NCBI GenBank assembly: GCA_964413935.1
Contig: CAYPTY010000007.1
Location: 62,001-126,000, forward strand
From: CAYPTY01 sp964413935
GTDB taxonomy: Bacteria > Bacteroidota > Rhodothermia > Balneolales > Balneolaceae
Direction: 5' to 3'
Length of the DNA stretch: 64,000 nucleotides
Both the position numbers and the translations under genes were made by a program. The notes beneath the pieces are model-generated. The model saw only the letters and a program-made list of their open reading frames with translations. It searched no databases and was not told the origin of the DNA. Positions 16,048 through 24,371 of the stretch are shown here, piece by piece (the first letter of the stretch is position 1; each line of letters begins with the position of its first letter).

Positions 16048-17667
16048 ATGGCTTTAATGAACTCATTAAACGCAGGCGTAAGTGGACTACGCGCATTTCA
16101 AACAAAAATGGACGTTATCGGTAACAACATCGCTAACGTCAACACCACCGGATTCAAGTCATCCCGGGTTACCTTCTCGGAGATGCTGAACCAGACCATT
16201 CGCTCAGGACAGGGCGGGGAAGATGCTCCTCAGACATCCATGCAGATCGGGCTGGGTGTCCGGGTATCTGCCATCAACCGAAATTTCTCTCAGGGTTCGC
16301 TGCAGCAAACCGGGATACAAACCGATGTAGCCCTTGAAGGACAGGGTTTCTTCATGGTACGGGAAGGCAACCAGAACCTGCTCACCCGTTCCGGCAGCTT
16401 CGCCTTTAACCAGAACGGAGTACTGGTAGATAATGCAGGCCGTTCGGTTCAGGGCTTTAATGCTGATTCGGCCGGTAACATCCTGGCTGGTGGTACCACC
16501 AATGATATTCAGGTGGATTTCGAAAACTTATTCCCGCCACAGGTAACGGAAAATGTATTCATCTCCGGTAACCTGGATGCGGATACCTCAACTTTCCAGG
16601 TTCTGCAATCCCTGTCTTCATTCACTACCGGTGATGGGGTTGTAGCCAATGGAACCACTGAACTGAACGACCTGGCTCAGACGACCACCGATTTCGTAGC
16701 CGGTGATCAGATAACCTTCGACATCACCGCAAACGACGGTTCTACAACAAACGTGACCTATACCTATGCTGATGGGGACACCCTCAACGATCTGGTCGCC
16801 CAGCTGAATACCGCACTTAGTCCGGGTGAAGCCAATGTAAAGCTGAACGATGGCGTGCTGGAAATTCGCTCGACCCAGCTTGGCGACAGCCAGTTGATGG
16901 TTGATGATATCACCATGGGCGGTACCGGCCAGCTTACCCTGAACGGTTTTGAGATCGCGCAAAGCGGTATCACCGGTACACAAACCATGACCACCACCAT
17001 TTATGATGGCCTGGGTCGTGAGCATACCCTGATCATCGATTACACCCAAAGCAGCGCCAATGTCTGGGATTATGAAATCTCCTTCCTGGATGGTGAGCAG
17101 GTTACATCCGGTGAAACCGGTCAGCTGATCTTCGATGAAGCCGGTAACCTGACCAGCGACAATACCCTGCCTGTGGATTTCGATCCGGGTAACGGTGCTT
17201 CTCCGGTTAATTTTATCCTGAATCTTGGCAATCCATCCAACGGTTCTAAGCTTACACAGTATTCCGGTATTGTTACCGCGAATATCGTGAATCAGGATGG
17301 TTTTGGTCAGGGTCAGCTGGTGGACTTTAACATTGACGGTGACGGATACATCAACGGTATCTATGATAACGGCAATAACATCCGATTGGCTCAGCTGGCC
17401 ATCGGGGATGTCCCGAATTATGACGGACTGGAAACGGTGGGAAGCGGGAACTTCAGAACCACTTCCTCATCCGGAAACATTGACATCCTCACGGCCAACA
17501 ATCTCAGTTCCGTGAATATCAATGCCGGTTTCCTGGAAGCTTCCAATGTGGATCTGGCCCTGCAATTTACCGACATGATTACCTCTCAAAGGGCCTATCA
17601 GTCCAATGCAAGGGTGATTACCACAGCTGATGAGCTTCTTTCGGAAGTGGTTAACCTGAAGAGGTAA
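16048..17667 (+). CDS. flgE: Flagellar hook protein FlgE
   Basis: 539 residues, longer than the roughly 400 of enteric FlgE because of extra exposed domains in the middle. The N-terminal rod/hook signature is VIGNNIANVNTTGFKSSRVT (about 30-49). The FlgE C-terminal signature is VNINAGFLEASNVDLALQFT with TDMITSQRAYQSNARVI. It forms the universal joint. A strong Shine-Dalgarno AGGAG at 16037-16041 fits high expression. A stem-loop lies in the leader. Confidence 0.97.
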   Translation: MALMNSLNAGVSGLRAFQTKMDVIGNNIANVNTTGFKSSRVTFSEMLNQTIRSGQGGEDAPQTSMQIGLGVRVSAINRNFSQGSLQQTGIQTDVALEGQGFFMVREGNQNLLTRSGSFAFNQNGVLVDNAGRSVQGFNADSAGNILAGGTTNDIQVDFENLFPPQVTENVFISGNLDADTSTFQVLQSLSSFTTGDGVVANGTTELNDLAQTTTDFVAGDQITFDITANDGSTTNVTYTYADGDTLNDLVAQLNTALSPGEANVKLNDGVLEIRSTQLGDSQLMVDDITMGGTGQLTLNGFEIAQSGITGTQTMTTTIYDGLGREHTLIIDYTQSSANVWDYEISFLDGEQVTSGETGQLIFDEAGNLTSDNTLPVDFDPGNGASPVNFILNLGNPSNGSKLTQYSGIVTANIVNQDGFGQGQLVDFNIDGDGYINGIYDNGNNIRLAQLAIGDVPNYDGLETVGSGNFRTTSSSGNIDILTANNLSSVNINAGFLEASNVDLALQFTDMITSQRAYQSNARVITTADELLSEVVNLKR

Positions 17668-17677
17668 TAAAAATACT

Positions 17678-17704
17678 TTAACCGCAGTCCGATTTATCCG
17701 ATAA
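17678..17704 (+). promoter_or_regulatory. Sigma-28 (FliA)-like promoter of motA-motB
   Basis: TTAA at 17678-17681, a 15-base spacer, then TCCGATAA at 17697-17704 (one mismatch to GCCGATAA). The geometry is the same as the fliS and flagellin promoters here. Predicted start near 17711. It would make the stator genes late-class, as in enteric bacteria, even though they lie directly behind flgE. Confidence 0.7.
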
Positions 17705-17717
17705 GCATAAGAGGACG

Positions 17718-17740
17718 CCTCCCTGCGCAGGGCGGGGAGG
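17718..17740 (+). other. GC-rich hairpin at the start of the motA leader
   Basis: CCTCCC (17718-17723) pairs with GGGAGG (17735-17740), and an inner CCCTG/CAGGG pairing is possible. No T-run follows. From the predicted start near 17711 it would cap the 5' end of the motA message, perhaps stabilising it. It might alternatively slow readthrough from flgE. Confidence 0.45.
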
Positions 17741-17768
17741 TATCTTCTAACCCAAAAAAAACAGGCTA

Positions 17769-18644
17769 GTGGATAAATCAACGATTATCGGTTTTGCCGG
17801 AGGGTTTACACTCGTAATCGGAGCTATTGTAACCCAGGGCGATATCACCATTTTTATCAGTGTTTCTTCGGTGATTATTGTTGGTGGAGGCGTATTTGCT
17901 TCCGCTTTTGTCAATTACAGCATAGACGATACCAAGAACGCTTTTTTACTGCTCTTTGATCTTCTGAAAACCAAGCAGTCTGATTTCAGAACCGACATCG
18001 AGATGATGAATATGTTCATTCGAAAGGTTCGGAGATCAGGTTTACTTAAACTGGAGGAGGACATCGAGTTTATTGATAATAAATACCTCAAACAGGGTTT
18101 ACAGCTGGCTATCGATGGAACATCCAGAGATGCGCTAGTCAAAATTCTGGACGATAACCTGAATAACAATAAACGAACCCTGAAGAAAAGTGTGCAGATC
18201 CTGCTTTCAATGGCCGAATACTCGCCGGCTTTCGGTATGATCGGGACGGTAATCGGCCTGGTGCTGATGCTTCAGAATATCGCGGATCCTGAATCACTGG
18301 GTGCCGGTTTGGCTGTAGCTCTTCTTACCACACTTTATGGCACCATTTCGGCAAATATGATCTTTACCCCACTCGGCGGTAAGCTTAGCCATCTGGGCGA
18401 AAGGGGAATAATAAGAGATGAGATGTTTATGTCGGCTATTCTCTCCATCGTGGATGAGGAAAATCCGCGCATCATGGAAAGCAAAATGCTCAACTACCTT
18501 CTGCCAAATGAGCGGGCAGAATATCTGGCTTATTTCGATACCAGAAGTTTCGACAAGAAACGGGAAGACAAGCTCAACGAAACCTGGAAAAATTCACAGC
18601 ACATGCCATGGACGAGTCTTCGGGCAGCTCTGGAAGTTGGTTAA
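17769..18644 (+). CDS. motA: Flagellar stator protein MotA
   Basis: 291 residues from a GTG start. Four membrane segments: about 5-22 and 30-48 at the N-terminus, and AEYSPAFGMIGTVIGLVLML (about 153-172) plus LGAGLAVALLTTLYGTISAN (about 178-197). The PAFGMIGTVIGL motif is the MotA/PomA family signature. With MotB it forms the ion channel that turns the motor. Overlaps motB by 37 bases. Confidence 0.95.
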   Translation: MDKSTIIGFAGGFTLVIGAIVTQGDITIFISVSSVIIVGGGVFASAFVNYSIDDTKNAFLLLFDLLKTKQSDFRTDIEMMNMFIRKVRRSGLLKLEEDIEFIDNKYLKQGLQLAIDGTSRDALVKILDDNLNNNKRTLKKSVQILLSMAEYSPAFGMIGTVIGLVLMLQNIADPESLGAGLAVALLTTLYGTISANMIFTPLGGKLSHLGERGIIRDEMFMSAILSIVDEENPRIMESKMLNYLLPNERAEYLAYFDTRSFDKKREDKLNETWKNSQHMPWTSLRAALEVG

Positions 18645-19357
18645 TGACCTATGCCGACTTCATCACTCTGATGATGATCTTTTTTATCGTGATCTACACC
18701 TTTACGCCGGGGGTAGAGTCCTCGAAATTTGAGCAAATCATCGGTGCCTTTAACGGGAAACGGGGTGTTCTGGATAAGGAATCCGTATTCAGTGATGAAA
18801 TGCTGGATGTGAAAGTACAGGTGGCCAAGAAAAACGCCAAGAAAGTGGAGGCCGCAGGGGGCTTGCAGCAGTATATCGCAGAGCAGGAGCTGGGCGATGA
18901 TGTACAGATTGAGCTGCTGCCGGAAGGTATTCTCATTATTCTGGGTGAGTCCATTTCATTTCCGACCTATTCAGCGGAATTAATGGAACCCAGCAAGGCG
19001 GTACTGGATGTGGTCGTGGAAATGATTCAGAAGTATACCTTCGAAGAATTACTGGAAATTGAAGTACAGGGTCACACCGATGATCGTCCCATTCGCGCCG
19101 GAGCACGCCGCTATCAGACCAACTGGGAGCTGGGTGCCGCCCGGGCCGCCAGTGTGCTGCAGCATTTGAGCACCAATTCCGATATCTCTCCGGATAAATT
19201 CAAAGCCTCTACCTATGGTGAGCACAAACCGCTGGTCAATAATGCCACCGCTGAAAACAGGGCAAAAAACAGAAGGGTGGAAATTTATATCCGCTACAGT
19301 CCGGACGATAATCAGAACAGTGAAGCATTAATGAAAGAAACGTTTATAACTGAATAG
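18608..19357 (+). CDS. motB: Flagellar stator protein MotB (OmpA domain)
   Basis: 249 residues. There is a short cytoplasmic N-terminus, a single membrane helix with the ion-binding Asp in WLMTYADFITLMMIFFIVIY (Asp at about 17), a plug/linker, then an OmpA-like peptidoglycan-binding domain (EVQGHTDDRPI; NWELGAARAASVLQHL; NRAKNRRVEIYI). MotB anchors the stator to the cell wall. Whether the coupling ion is H+ or Na+ cannot be decided from the helix. It overlaps motA and is followed by fliL after 8 bases. Confidence 0.95.
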   Translation: MDESSGSSGSWLMTYADFITLMMIFFIVIYTFTPGVESSKFEQIIGAFNGKRGVLDKESVFSDEMLDVKVQVAKKNAKKVEAAGGLQQYIAEQELGDDVQIELLPEGILIILGESISFPTYSAELMEPSKAVLDVVVEMIQKYTFEELLEIEVQGHTDDRPIRAGARRYQTNWELGAARAASVLQHLSTNSDISPDKFKASTYGEHKPLVNNATAENRAKNRRVEIYIRYSPDDNQNSEALMKETFITE

Positions 19358-19365
19358 AGATCGTT

Positions 19366-19857
19366 ATGGCTGAAGAAGAAATTGTAGAACAACAAGAAGT
19401 TAGGGAAGAAGCAAAGGGCGGTAATTTTGTGTCCATTTTTGGAAAAATTTTCCTTTCCATCGTGGCTATCGGAGTACAGATTTTCCTTGCACTGCAGATC
19501 ATGGACAGTGCATATGCATCCATTGATGAGAAAATTGCCAGCTTCAGCAGCTCGGAATCGGTCTATCATCAAATGGAAAACATTATTGTAAACCCTTCTG
19601 ACTCAGACGGAGAACGCTATCTGCTGCTCACTATAGCCCTCGAATTACGCAGTTCAGAGGCTGTAAAAGCACTTGAGAAACATAATGTCAAAATCACGGA
19701 CCAGATCAATACCATACTGGCCAGCAAAACGGTAGACCAGCTGAACGACCAGTCGCTGCGTGACGGCATCAAACAGGAAATCGGAATTGCCATAAATCAG
19801 AGTCTCGGTAAAAATTCGGTACAGAATTTGTTTTTCACGAAGTATGTGATGCAATAA
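19366..19857 (+). CDS. fliL: Flagellar basal body-associated protein FliL
   Basis: 163 residues. A charged cytoplasmic N-terminus, one membrane helix (FGKIFLSIVAIGVQIFLALQ, about 25-44), and a periplasmic domain with the FliL pattern (YLLLTIALELRSSEAVKALE; LRDGIKQEIGIAINQ; NLFFTKYVMQ). FliL rings the stator and supports torque. It lies between motB and fliM in a unit with the switch genes. Confidence 0.9.
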   Translation: MAEEEIVEQQEVREEAKGGNFVSIFGKIFLSIVAIGVQIFLALQIMDSAYASIDEKIASFSSSESVYHQMENIIVNPSDSDGERYLLLTIALELRSSEAVKALEKHNVKITDQINTILASKTVDQLNDQSLRDGIKQEIGIAINQSLGKNSVQNLFFTKYVMQ

Positions 19858-19881
19858 ACATTTTCATTAACACCGAATTTT

Positions 19882-20844
19882 ATGACGAACAAGACAGCCG
19901 TTGGAGATGGACTGACACCACAAATCGAATTTCAGAATGAGAGGCAGCATGGGGGCGTGCCCCATATCCGGATTTATGATTTTAATAATCCGAGGCTAAT
20001 CAGCAAAGAGTCCATGCGCATCCTCAAAAAAGTGCATGACTCCCTTTCCAAAAACCTGGAGCTGCTGTTTCTGAATAGACTGGATACCTCAATTCAGATA
20101 GATATTCTGGATATCAAAGAGGTCGTTATTTCGGATTACATACAGAGTATTGAATCACCTGCTGCCGTTTTCATGTTCAACATCGAAGAACTCGGGGAGT
20201 GGGCCATTCTTCATATGGATCCGGCCTTTTGTGTGTACACGGTCGACAAACAGAGCGGGGGAACCAAACAGGAACTCAGAGAGACCCGTGAACTCACCCA
20301 TATCGAAGAGCGCATTCTATCCCGCATTCTAGACAGGATGTTCAAGGAGCTCTCACATGTCTGGGCACCATACATGTCCATGACCATCCACAATTACGCC
20401 TACGAAAGCCGGCCCACTAACATCCGTACGCTTTCGCCCAATGAACCCGGCGTACTGGTGGTCTACACTTTCCGTATGTACGGACAGATTGTACCGATGA
20501 GTATCTGCTACCCCTTCAGGCTGGTCAAGGATTACATTTCCAAGATTTCCAATGTGGAAGACAAGAAGAAACCGGAAATGATGTCGCTGACCCAGAAAAA
20601 GCAAATGGAGCGACGCATGAAAGGGATTTCGGCTCCGGTTAAAGTGATGCTGGGGAATGCGAAAATGTCGATTCGGGACCTCATGAATCTGAAAGTGGGA
20701 GATGAAATCCGACTGGATCAACCCATCGACAAGCCACTCAATATTACCGTTAACGGAACGCGAAAAATGTCGGGTTATCCGGGCACCTTTGACGGCAGGA
20801 TGGCAATAAAGGTTTTTGATTTACCAAAACAGGCTAAAATGTAA
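19882..20844 (+). CDS. fliM: Flagellar motor switch protein FliM (N-terminal CheY-binding motif absent)
   Basis: 320 residues. The middle domain (HIRIYDFNNPRLISKESMRI) and C-terminal SpoA domain (MSIRDLMNLKVGDEIRLDQP) are recognisable. The first 25 residues (MTNKTAVGDGLTPQIEFQNE...) lack the LSQ-EID-LL peptide with which most FliM proteins bind phosphorylated CheY. The frame cannot start earlier, because an in-frame stop lies 27 bases upstream (the fliL stop). The FliG-facing GG motif is reduced to QSGGTKQ. Switching may rely on another rotor contact. Confidence 0.92.
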   Translation: MTNKTAVGDGLTPQIEFQNERQHGGVPHIRIYDFNNPRLISKESMRILKKVHDSLSKNLELLFLNRLDTSIQIDILDIKEVVISDYIQSIESPAAVFMFNIEELGEWAILHMDPAFCVYTVDKQSGGTKQELRETRELTHIEERILSRILDRMFKELSHVWAPYMSMTIHNYAYESRPTNIRTLSPNEPGVLVVYTFRMYGQIVPMSICYPFRLVKDYISKISNVEDKKKPEMMSLTQKKQMERRMKGISAPVKVMLGNAKMSIRDLMNLKVGDEIRLDQPIDKPLNITVNGTRKMSGYPGTFDGRMAIKVFDLPKQAKM

Positions 20845-20857
20845 AAGGGCTATTGAT

Positions 20858-21826
20858 ATGCAAGTAAAAAACTGGCTGCTGGGGCTGGAGAAACATTCCG
20901 AAGCACTGGCTGCATTTTTCAAATCCATTACCGGCAGCAAGGTTGAAGTCAGCATCGCTGATGTAGACCGCAAAAACGCGGAAGAAACGGCTCAGTTTCT
21001 GGCCGGGGATGAAACCGCTGTTCGTACGGTGGATGAAATTTTCCAGACCGAAGTACTCATTACTTTTTCCTCTGGTGCTCTGCTGCCGCTATTGCGCAGC
21101 CTCACCTCAAACGATGTGGAAGTTTCGGAAGATCTCAGCCATAACGTGCTGCTCACCATTACGGAGAAACTGATAGAGCACCTCAGCCGCAGCCTTCATC
21201 TTGCCGGCATCGAAACCCGCTTTTCTGAAGTGGAAATCATTCCAGCAGGCAAAATCAAGACTTCGCTGAACCAGCAACAGTATTACATGGGCAAATTTGC
21301 GGTCAAGGGAACCTTTGGTGAGTTCCAGCTGGGTCTGGCAGCCGGTGAACCCAATCCCAGCAGGGTGGAAGCGGTTGTTACTAACTGGCAGGAGGAAAAC
21401 CCATTCCTGGCCGACGATTTTATCCAGCAAAGCGTGGATATCTTCGCCGATACGGATCTCAAAATCGGAACTCAGACCTACGATGTTGAACCCAGTGTTC
21501 AGGTGAAAGGTAAACGGGTTGAATTCGAGGCTTTTGACAAACGAAAAGTGATCGATAACGACCGCGAAATAACCAACATTGATCTACTGAAAGATGTAGA
21601 AATGGGGCTCTCCGTTGAACTGGGTCGCCGAGAGATGCCGCTTGGCAAGATTCTGCAGCTGGTTAAAGGTTCGGTAATAGAACTGGAGCGAATGGCCGGA
21701 GAACCGGTCGATATTCTCGTAAACGGTCATACCATTGCCACCGGTGATGTTGTAGTTATTGATGATTACTTCGGCGTACGCATCACGCAACTGCATGAAG
21801 AAAACTTCAACTTCCGGAGTGCCTGA
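20858..21826 (+). CDS. fliN: Flagellar motor switch protein FliN with a long N-terminal domain (FliY-like)
   Basis: 322 residues from the ATG at 20858, much longer than a minimal FliN (about 100-140). Residues 235-322 are the SpoA/FliN domain (LLKDVEMGLSVELGRREMPL; RMAGEPVDILVNGHTIATGD). The first 200 residues form a separate domain with the layout of CheC/CheX-like or FliM-like modules (VLITFSSGALLPLLRSLTSN; LLTITEKLIEHLSRSL). I see no clear E-x-x-N phosphatase motif. FliY of Firmicutes is similarly built. It completes the C ring with FliG and FliM. Confidence 0.85.
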   Translation: MQVKNWLLGLEKHSEALAAFFKSITGSKVEVSIADVDRKNAEETAQFLAGDETAVRTVDEIFQTEVLITFSSGALLPLLRSLTSNDVEVSEDLSHNVLLTITEKLIEHLSRSLHLAGIETRFSEVEIIPAGKIKTSLNQQQYYMGKFAVKGTFGEFQLGLAAGEPNPSRVEAVVTNWQEENPFLADDFIQQSVDIFADTDLKIGTQTYDVEPSVQVKGKRVEFEAFDKRKVIDNDREITNIDLLKDVEMGLSVELGRREMPLGKILQLVKGSVIELERMAGEPVDILVNGHTIATGDVVVIDDYFGVRITQLHEENFNFRSA

Positions 21827-21828
21827 GC

Positions 21829-22449
21829 ATGATCGACTGGAAAGCCTTCCGCCAGCAGATGCAGAGCGACCCTAAAAAGGTCCTGAGCTTTGTGATCGGG
21901 CTGGCTACGGTTTTTTTTGTGATGTGGGCCTATGTATTGATCACATCCAATCTCAAAAAGGAAGTACCTGAGACCGTAAACGTAAATAAAGCGGAGTTGC
22001 CGGAAGCAGTGGTTTCCGCATCGGACAGCAGCCGCTCTGAAGCTGAAGTTCAGCTGCCGGCTTTCCAGCGAAGAACAAAAGAATCGGGGAATAGTCTGCC
22101 TAATGTGATGCCGGTTTTATTCCTCTTTCTGGTTGTGGTCACAGGCTTCTGGCTGATGAAAAAAGGGCGCAAACGCATGAAGGGAGCCTCCGAATTTATG
22201 GATGTGCTGGGCACCCAGCAGCTGGCACTGAACCAGCAGGTGAGTCTGGTGCGCATCAACTCGGAATACTGGGTACTGGGCCACAGCAATGGCAACATCA
22301 GCCTGCTGCAGCGCTACAACGAAGAAGAATGGCAGGGAAAACCATCACAATCAGACCGTGAAAAAGGGCAAAGCAGTCTGGATGCATCATTTTTATCGCT
22401 ATTGAAAAGGGAAAACCAGCAATATGAGACTTTTACCGAGACAACCTGA
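21829..22449 (+). CDS. fliO: Flagellar biosynthesis protein FliO
   Basis: 206 residues, starting 2 bases after the fliN stop. Hydrophobic segments are at about 20-40 (VLSFVIGLATVFFVMWAYVL) and 85-103 (VMPVLFLFLVVVTGFWLM). The short cytoplasmic domain has the FliO pattern (LNQQVSLVRINSEYWVLGHS). FliO helps to fold FliP into the export gate. Two membrane helices are one more than usual. Assigned mainly from position before fliP and from the C-terminal pattern. Confidence 0.8.
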   Translation: MIDWKAFRQQMQSDPKKVLSFVIGLATVFFVMWAYVLITSNLKKEVPETVNVNKAELPEAVVSASDSSRSEAEVQLPAFQRRTKESGNSLPNVMPVLFLFLVVVTGFWLMKKGRKRMKGASEFMDVLGTQQLALNQQVSLVRINSEYWVLGHSNGNISLLQRYNEEEWQGKPSQSDREKGQSSLDASFLSLLKRENQQYETFTETT

Positions 22450-23212
22450 ACCCCCAAGAAAGCTCATTTATCTGATCGCATGTATTTGCATGCTGATGCT
22501 GCCGCTAATCGCGAGCACTGCTGTCCAGGCCCAGAGTGCTGTACCTAATATAAACATCAATGTTGGGGGTGAAGACAATGAAGATTATTCCCTGGCTATT
22601 CAAACCCTCATCATCCTCACGCTGCTATCATTTGGTCCGGCTATCGTGACCATGATGACCAGTTTTACCCGGATCATCGTGGTCTTTTTCTTCCTGAGGA
22701 TGGGATTGGGAACACAGCAGTCGCCCCCGAACCAGGTTCTGCTGGGACTGGCCCTGTTTATCACCATTTTTATCATGATGCCCACCTTCAATCGCATCAC
22801 CGATGAAGCCATTCAACCCTATTCCAACGAGGAAATAACCCAGGCTGAGGCGCTGGATGCGGCAGCGGTTCCGCTTAAAGAATTTATGATACGGCAGACC
22901 CGTGAAGAAGATCTGCTGCTCTTTATGGATCTGGGAGGTTATGGATCGGTGAATGACCCCGGTGAACTGCCACTCTTTGCCGTGGTACCGGCTTATGTGA
23001 TCAGTGAATTGCGTATCGCCTTTCAGATTGGCTTTATGATTTACCTGCCCTTTATGGTGATTGACCTGGTGGTGGCTTCGGTACTGCTTTCGATGGGGGT
23101 GATGTTTCTGCCGCCCGTGCTGGTATCACTGCCATTTAAAATACTGGTATTTGTACTCACGGATGGCTGGTATCTGCTGGTGGAATCGCTGGTTAAAAGT
23201 TTTAACGCCTAG
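22424..23212 (+). CDS. fliP: Flagellar export gate protein FliP
   Basis: 262 residues. Signal peptide (about 1-35, ending AVQAQ), then the FliP signatures TSFTRIIVVFFFLRMGLGTQ, SPPNQVLLGLALFITIFIMM and FMIYLPFMVIDLVVASVLLS. FliP forms the core pore of the flagellar type III gate with FliQ and FliR. Overlaps fliO by 26 bases. Confidence 0.96.
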   Translation: MRLLPRQPEPPRKLIYLIACICMLMLPLIASTAVQAQSAVPNININVGGEDNEDYSLAIQTLIILTLLSFGPAIVTMMTSFTRIIVVFFFLRMGLGTQQSPPNQVLLGLALFITIFIMMPTFNRITDEAIQPYSNEEITQAEALDAAAVPLKEFMIRQTREEDLLLFMDLGGYGSVNDPGELPLFAVVPAYVISELRIAFQIGFMIYLPFMVIDLVVASVLLSMGVMFLPPVLVSLPFKILVFVLTDGWYLLVESLVKSFNA

Positions 23213-23223
23213 GAGGATGCTGC

Positions 23224-23493
23224 ATGAACACGGAAGTTGGCTTATACTGGGTACAGGAAGCATTAACCGCCATGGTGGTACTGGCTGGGCCCATTCTGGC
23301 CGGAGCCCTGATCGTTGGTTTGCTTATTGCTGTTTTTCAGGCGGCAACCACCATACAGGAAATGACCCTGAGTTATGTACCCAAAATGCTGGTGGTAATC
23401 ATCATCATGTTTTTCCTGTTCAGCTTTATGCTGGAATATGCCATTGAGTTTACGGAACGCATCCTAACCTTCATTCCGGATATCGCTCGATGA
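23224..23493 (+). CDS. fliQ: Flagellar export gate protein FliQ
   Basis: 89 residues, two membrane helices (PILAGALIVGLLIAVFQAAT; MLVVIIIMFFLFSFMLEYAI), with the FliQ signature QAATTIQEMTLSYVPK. Strong ribosome-binding site (AGGAGG at 23211-23216). Overlaps fliR by 4 bases. Confidence 0.96.
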   Translation: MNTEVGLYWVQEALTAMVVLAGPILAGALIVGLLIAVFQAATTIQEMTLSYVPKMLVVIIIMFFLFSFMLEYAIEFTERILTFIPDIAR

Positions 23494-24269
23494 ACTACCT
23501 GAGCGTTGAATTCCTGCTGGCTTCTTTCCTGATATTCGTACGCATTGCGGCTATGATTGCAACGGCTCCTTTTTTCAGCAATCAGAGTGTGCCCAATCAG
23601 ATCAAGCTGTTTACGGCCATCGTACTCACCATTGCCTTATTTCCCATTATTCCAATCTATGCAGCTGTTTTTCCGATGGATGCCTCCATTCTGGATGTGC
23701 TGGTAGCCATAGTGAAAGAAATGCTGGTGGGTATTTCCATGGGACTGGTCGGGCAGATGATTTTTGCCGGTGTTCAGATGGGAGGGGAGCTCATGAGCGT
23801 GAATATGGGCCTGAGTTTTGCCAGTGTGGTGGATCCCATGAATCAGCGGCAGAGCGGCCTGCTGACCCAGCTCTTTACCTTCATTGGAATTTTACTTTTT
23901 CTGGGAATTGGTGGCCATAGTATTTACATCCGCGCACTGGCCCAGAGTTTTGAAATTGTGCCTCTTGGAGCTGCCCAGCCCGTAGGCGCTACCTTTAGCT
24001 TCTTGGAAATGGCCATGTACATTTTTGTGGTGGCTGTTCAGATGGCATCCCCTTTTATTCTGGTCCTTTTCCTGCTGGATGTAAGTCTGGCCATCTTCGC
24101 CCGCATTATGCCGCAGGCCAATATTTTCTTCCTTTCCCTGCCGCTGAAAGTGGGAATCGGGGTCATTCTCCTCATCATGGTGTTACCCTATACACCGGCT
24201 GCCTTTCAGCATTTCTTCAACTCCATGTGGGGTTATCTGGACCAGGTGATTCAGTCGCTGGTACCCTGA
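23490..24269 (+). CDS. fliR: Flagellar export gate protein FliR
   Basis: 259 residues, about six hydrophobic segments, with the FliR pattern FLIFVRIAAMIATAPFFSNQ at the N-terminus and VKEMLVGISMGLVGQMIFAG in the middle. FliR completes the FliP5-Q4-R1 gate. Last gene of the motA/fliM block. flhB and flhA are not downstream as is often the case, but head the separate minus-strand operon. Confidence 0.95.
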   Translation: MNYLSVEFLLASFLIFVRIAAMIATAPFFSNQSVPNQIKLFTAIVLTIALFPIIPIYAAVFPMDASILDVLVAIVKEMLVGISMGLVGQMIFAGVQMGGELMSVNMGLSFASVVDPMNQRQSGLLTQLFTFIGILLFLGIGGHSIYIRALAQSFEIVPLGAAQPVGATFSFLEMAMYIFVVAVQMASPFILVLFLLDVSLAIFARIMPQANIFFLSLPLKVGIGVILLIMVLPYTPAAFQHFFNSMWGYLDQVIQSLVP

Positions 24270-24330
24270 AGGCAGGCTTCATCATTTCTTCACCTTCTCT
24301 TGTAACATATAAGTATATCAATGAATTAAG

Positions 24331-24352
24331 GCCCTGATTTGGTCAGGCGTTT
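24331..24352 (+). terminator. Possible terminator after fliR
   Basis: GCCCTGA (24331-24337) pairs with TCAGGC (24343-24348) and is followed by GTTTT. The stem is short and the T-run weak, and it sits just before the ribosome-binding site of the next gene, so it may be leaky or a leader structure. Confidence 0.35.
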
Positions 24353-24371
24353 TAAAATGGAGGGCAAATAC

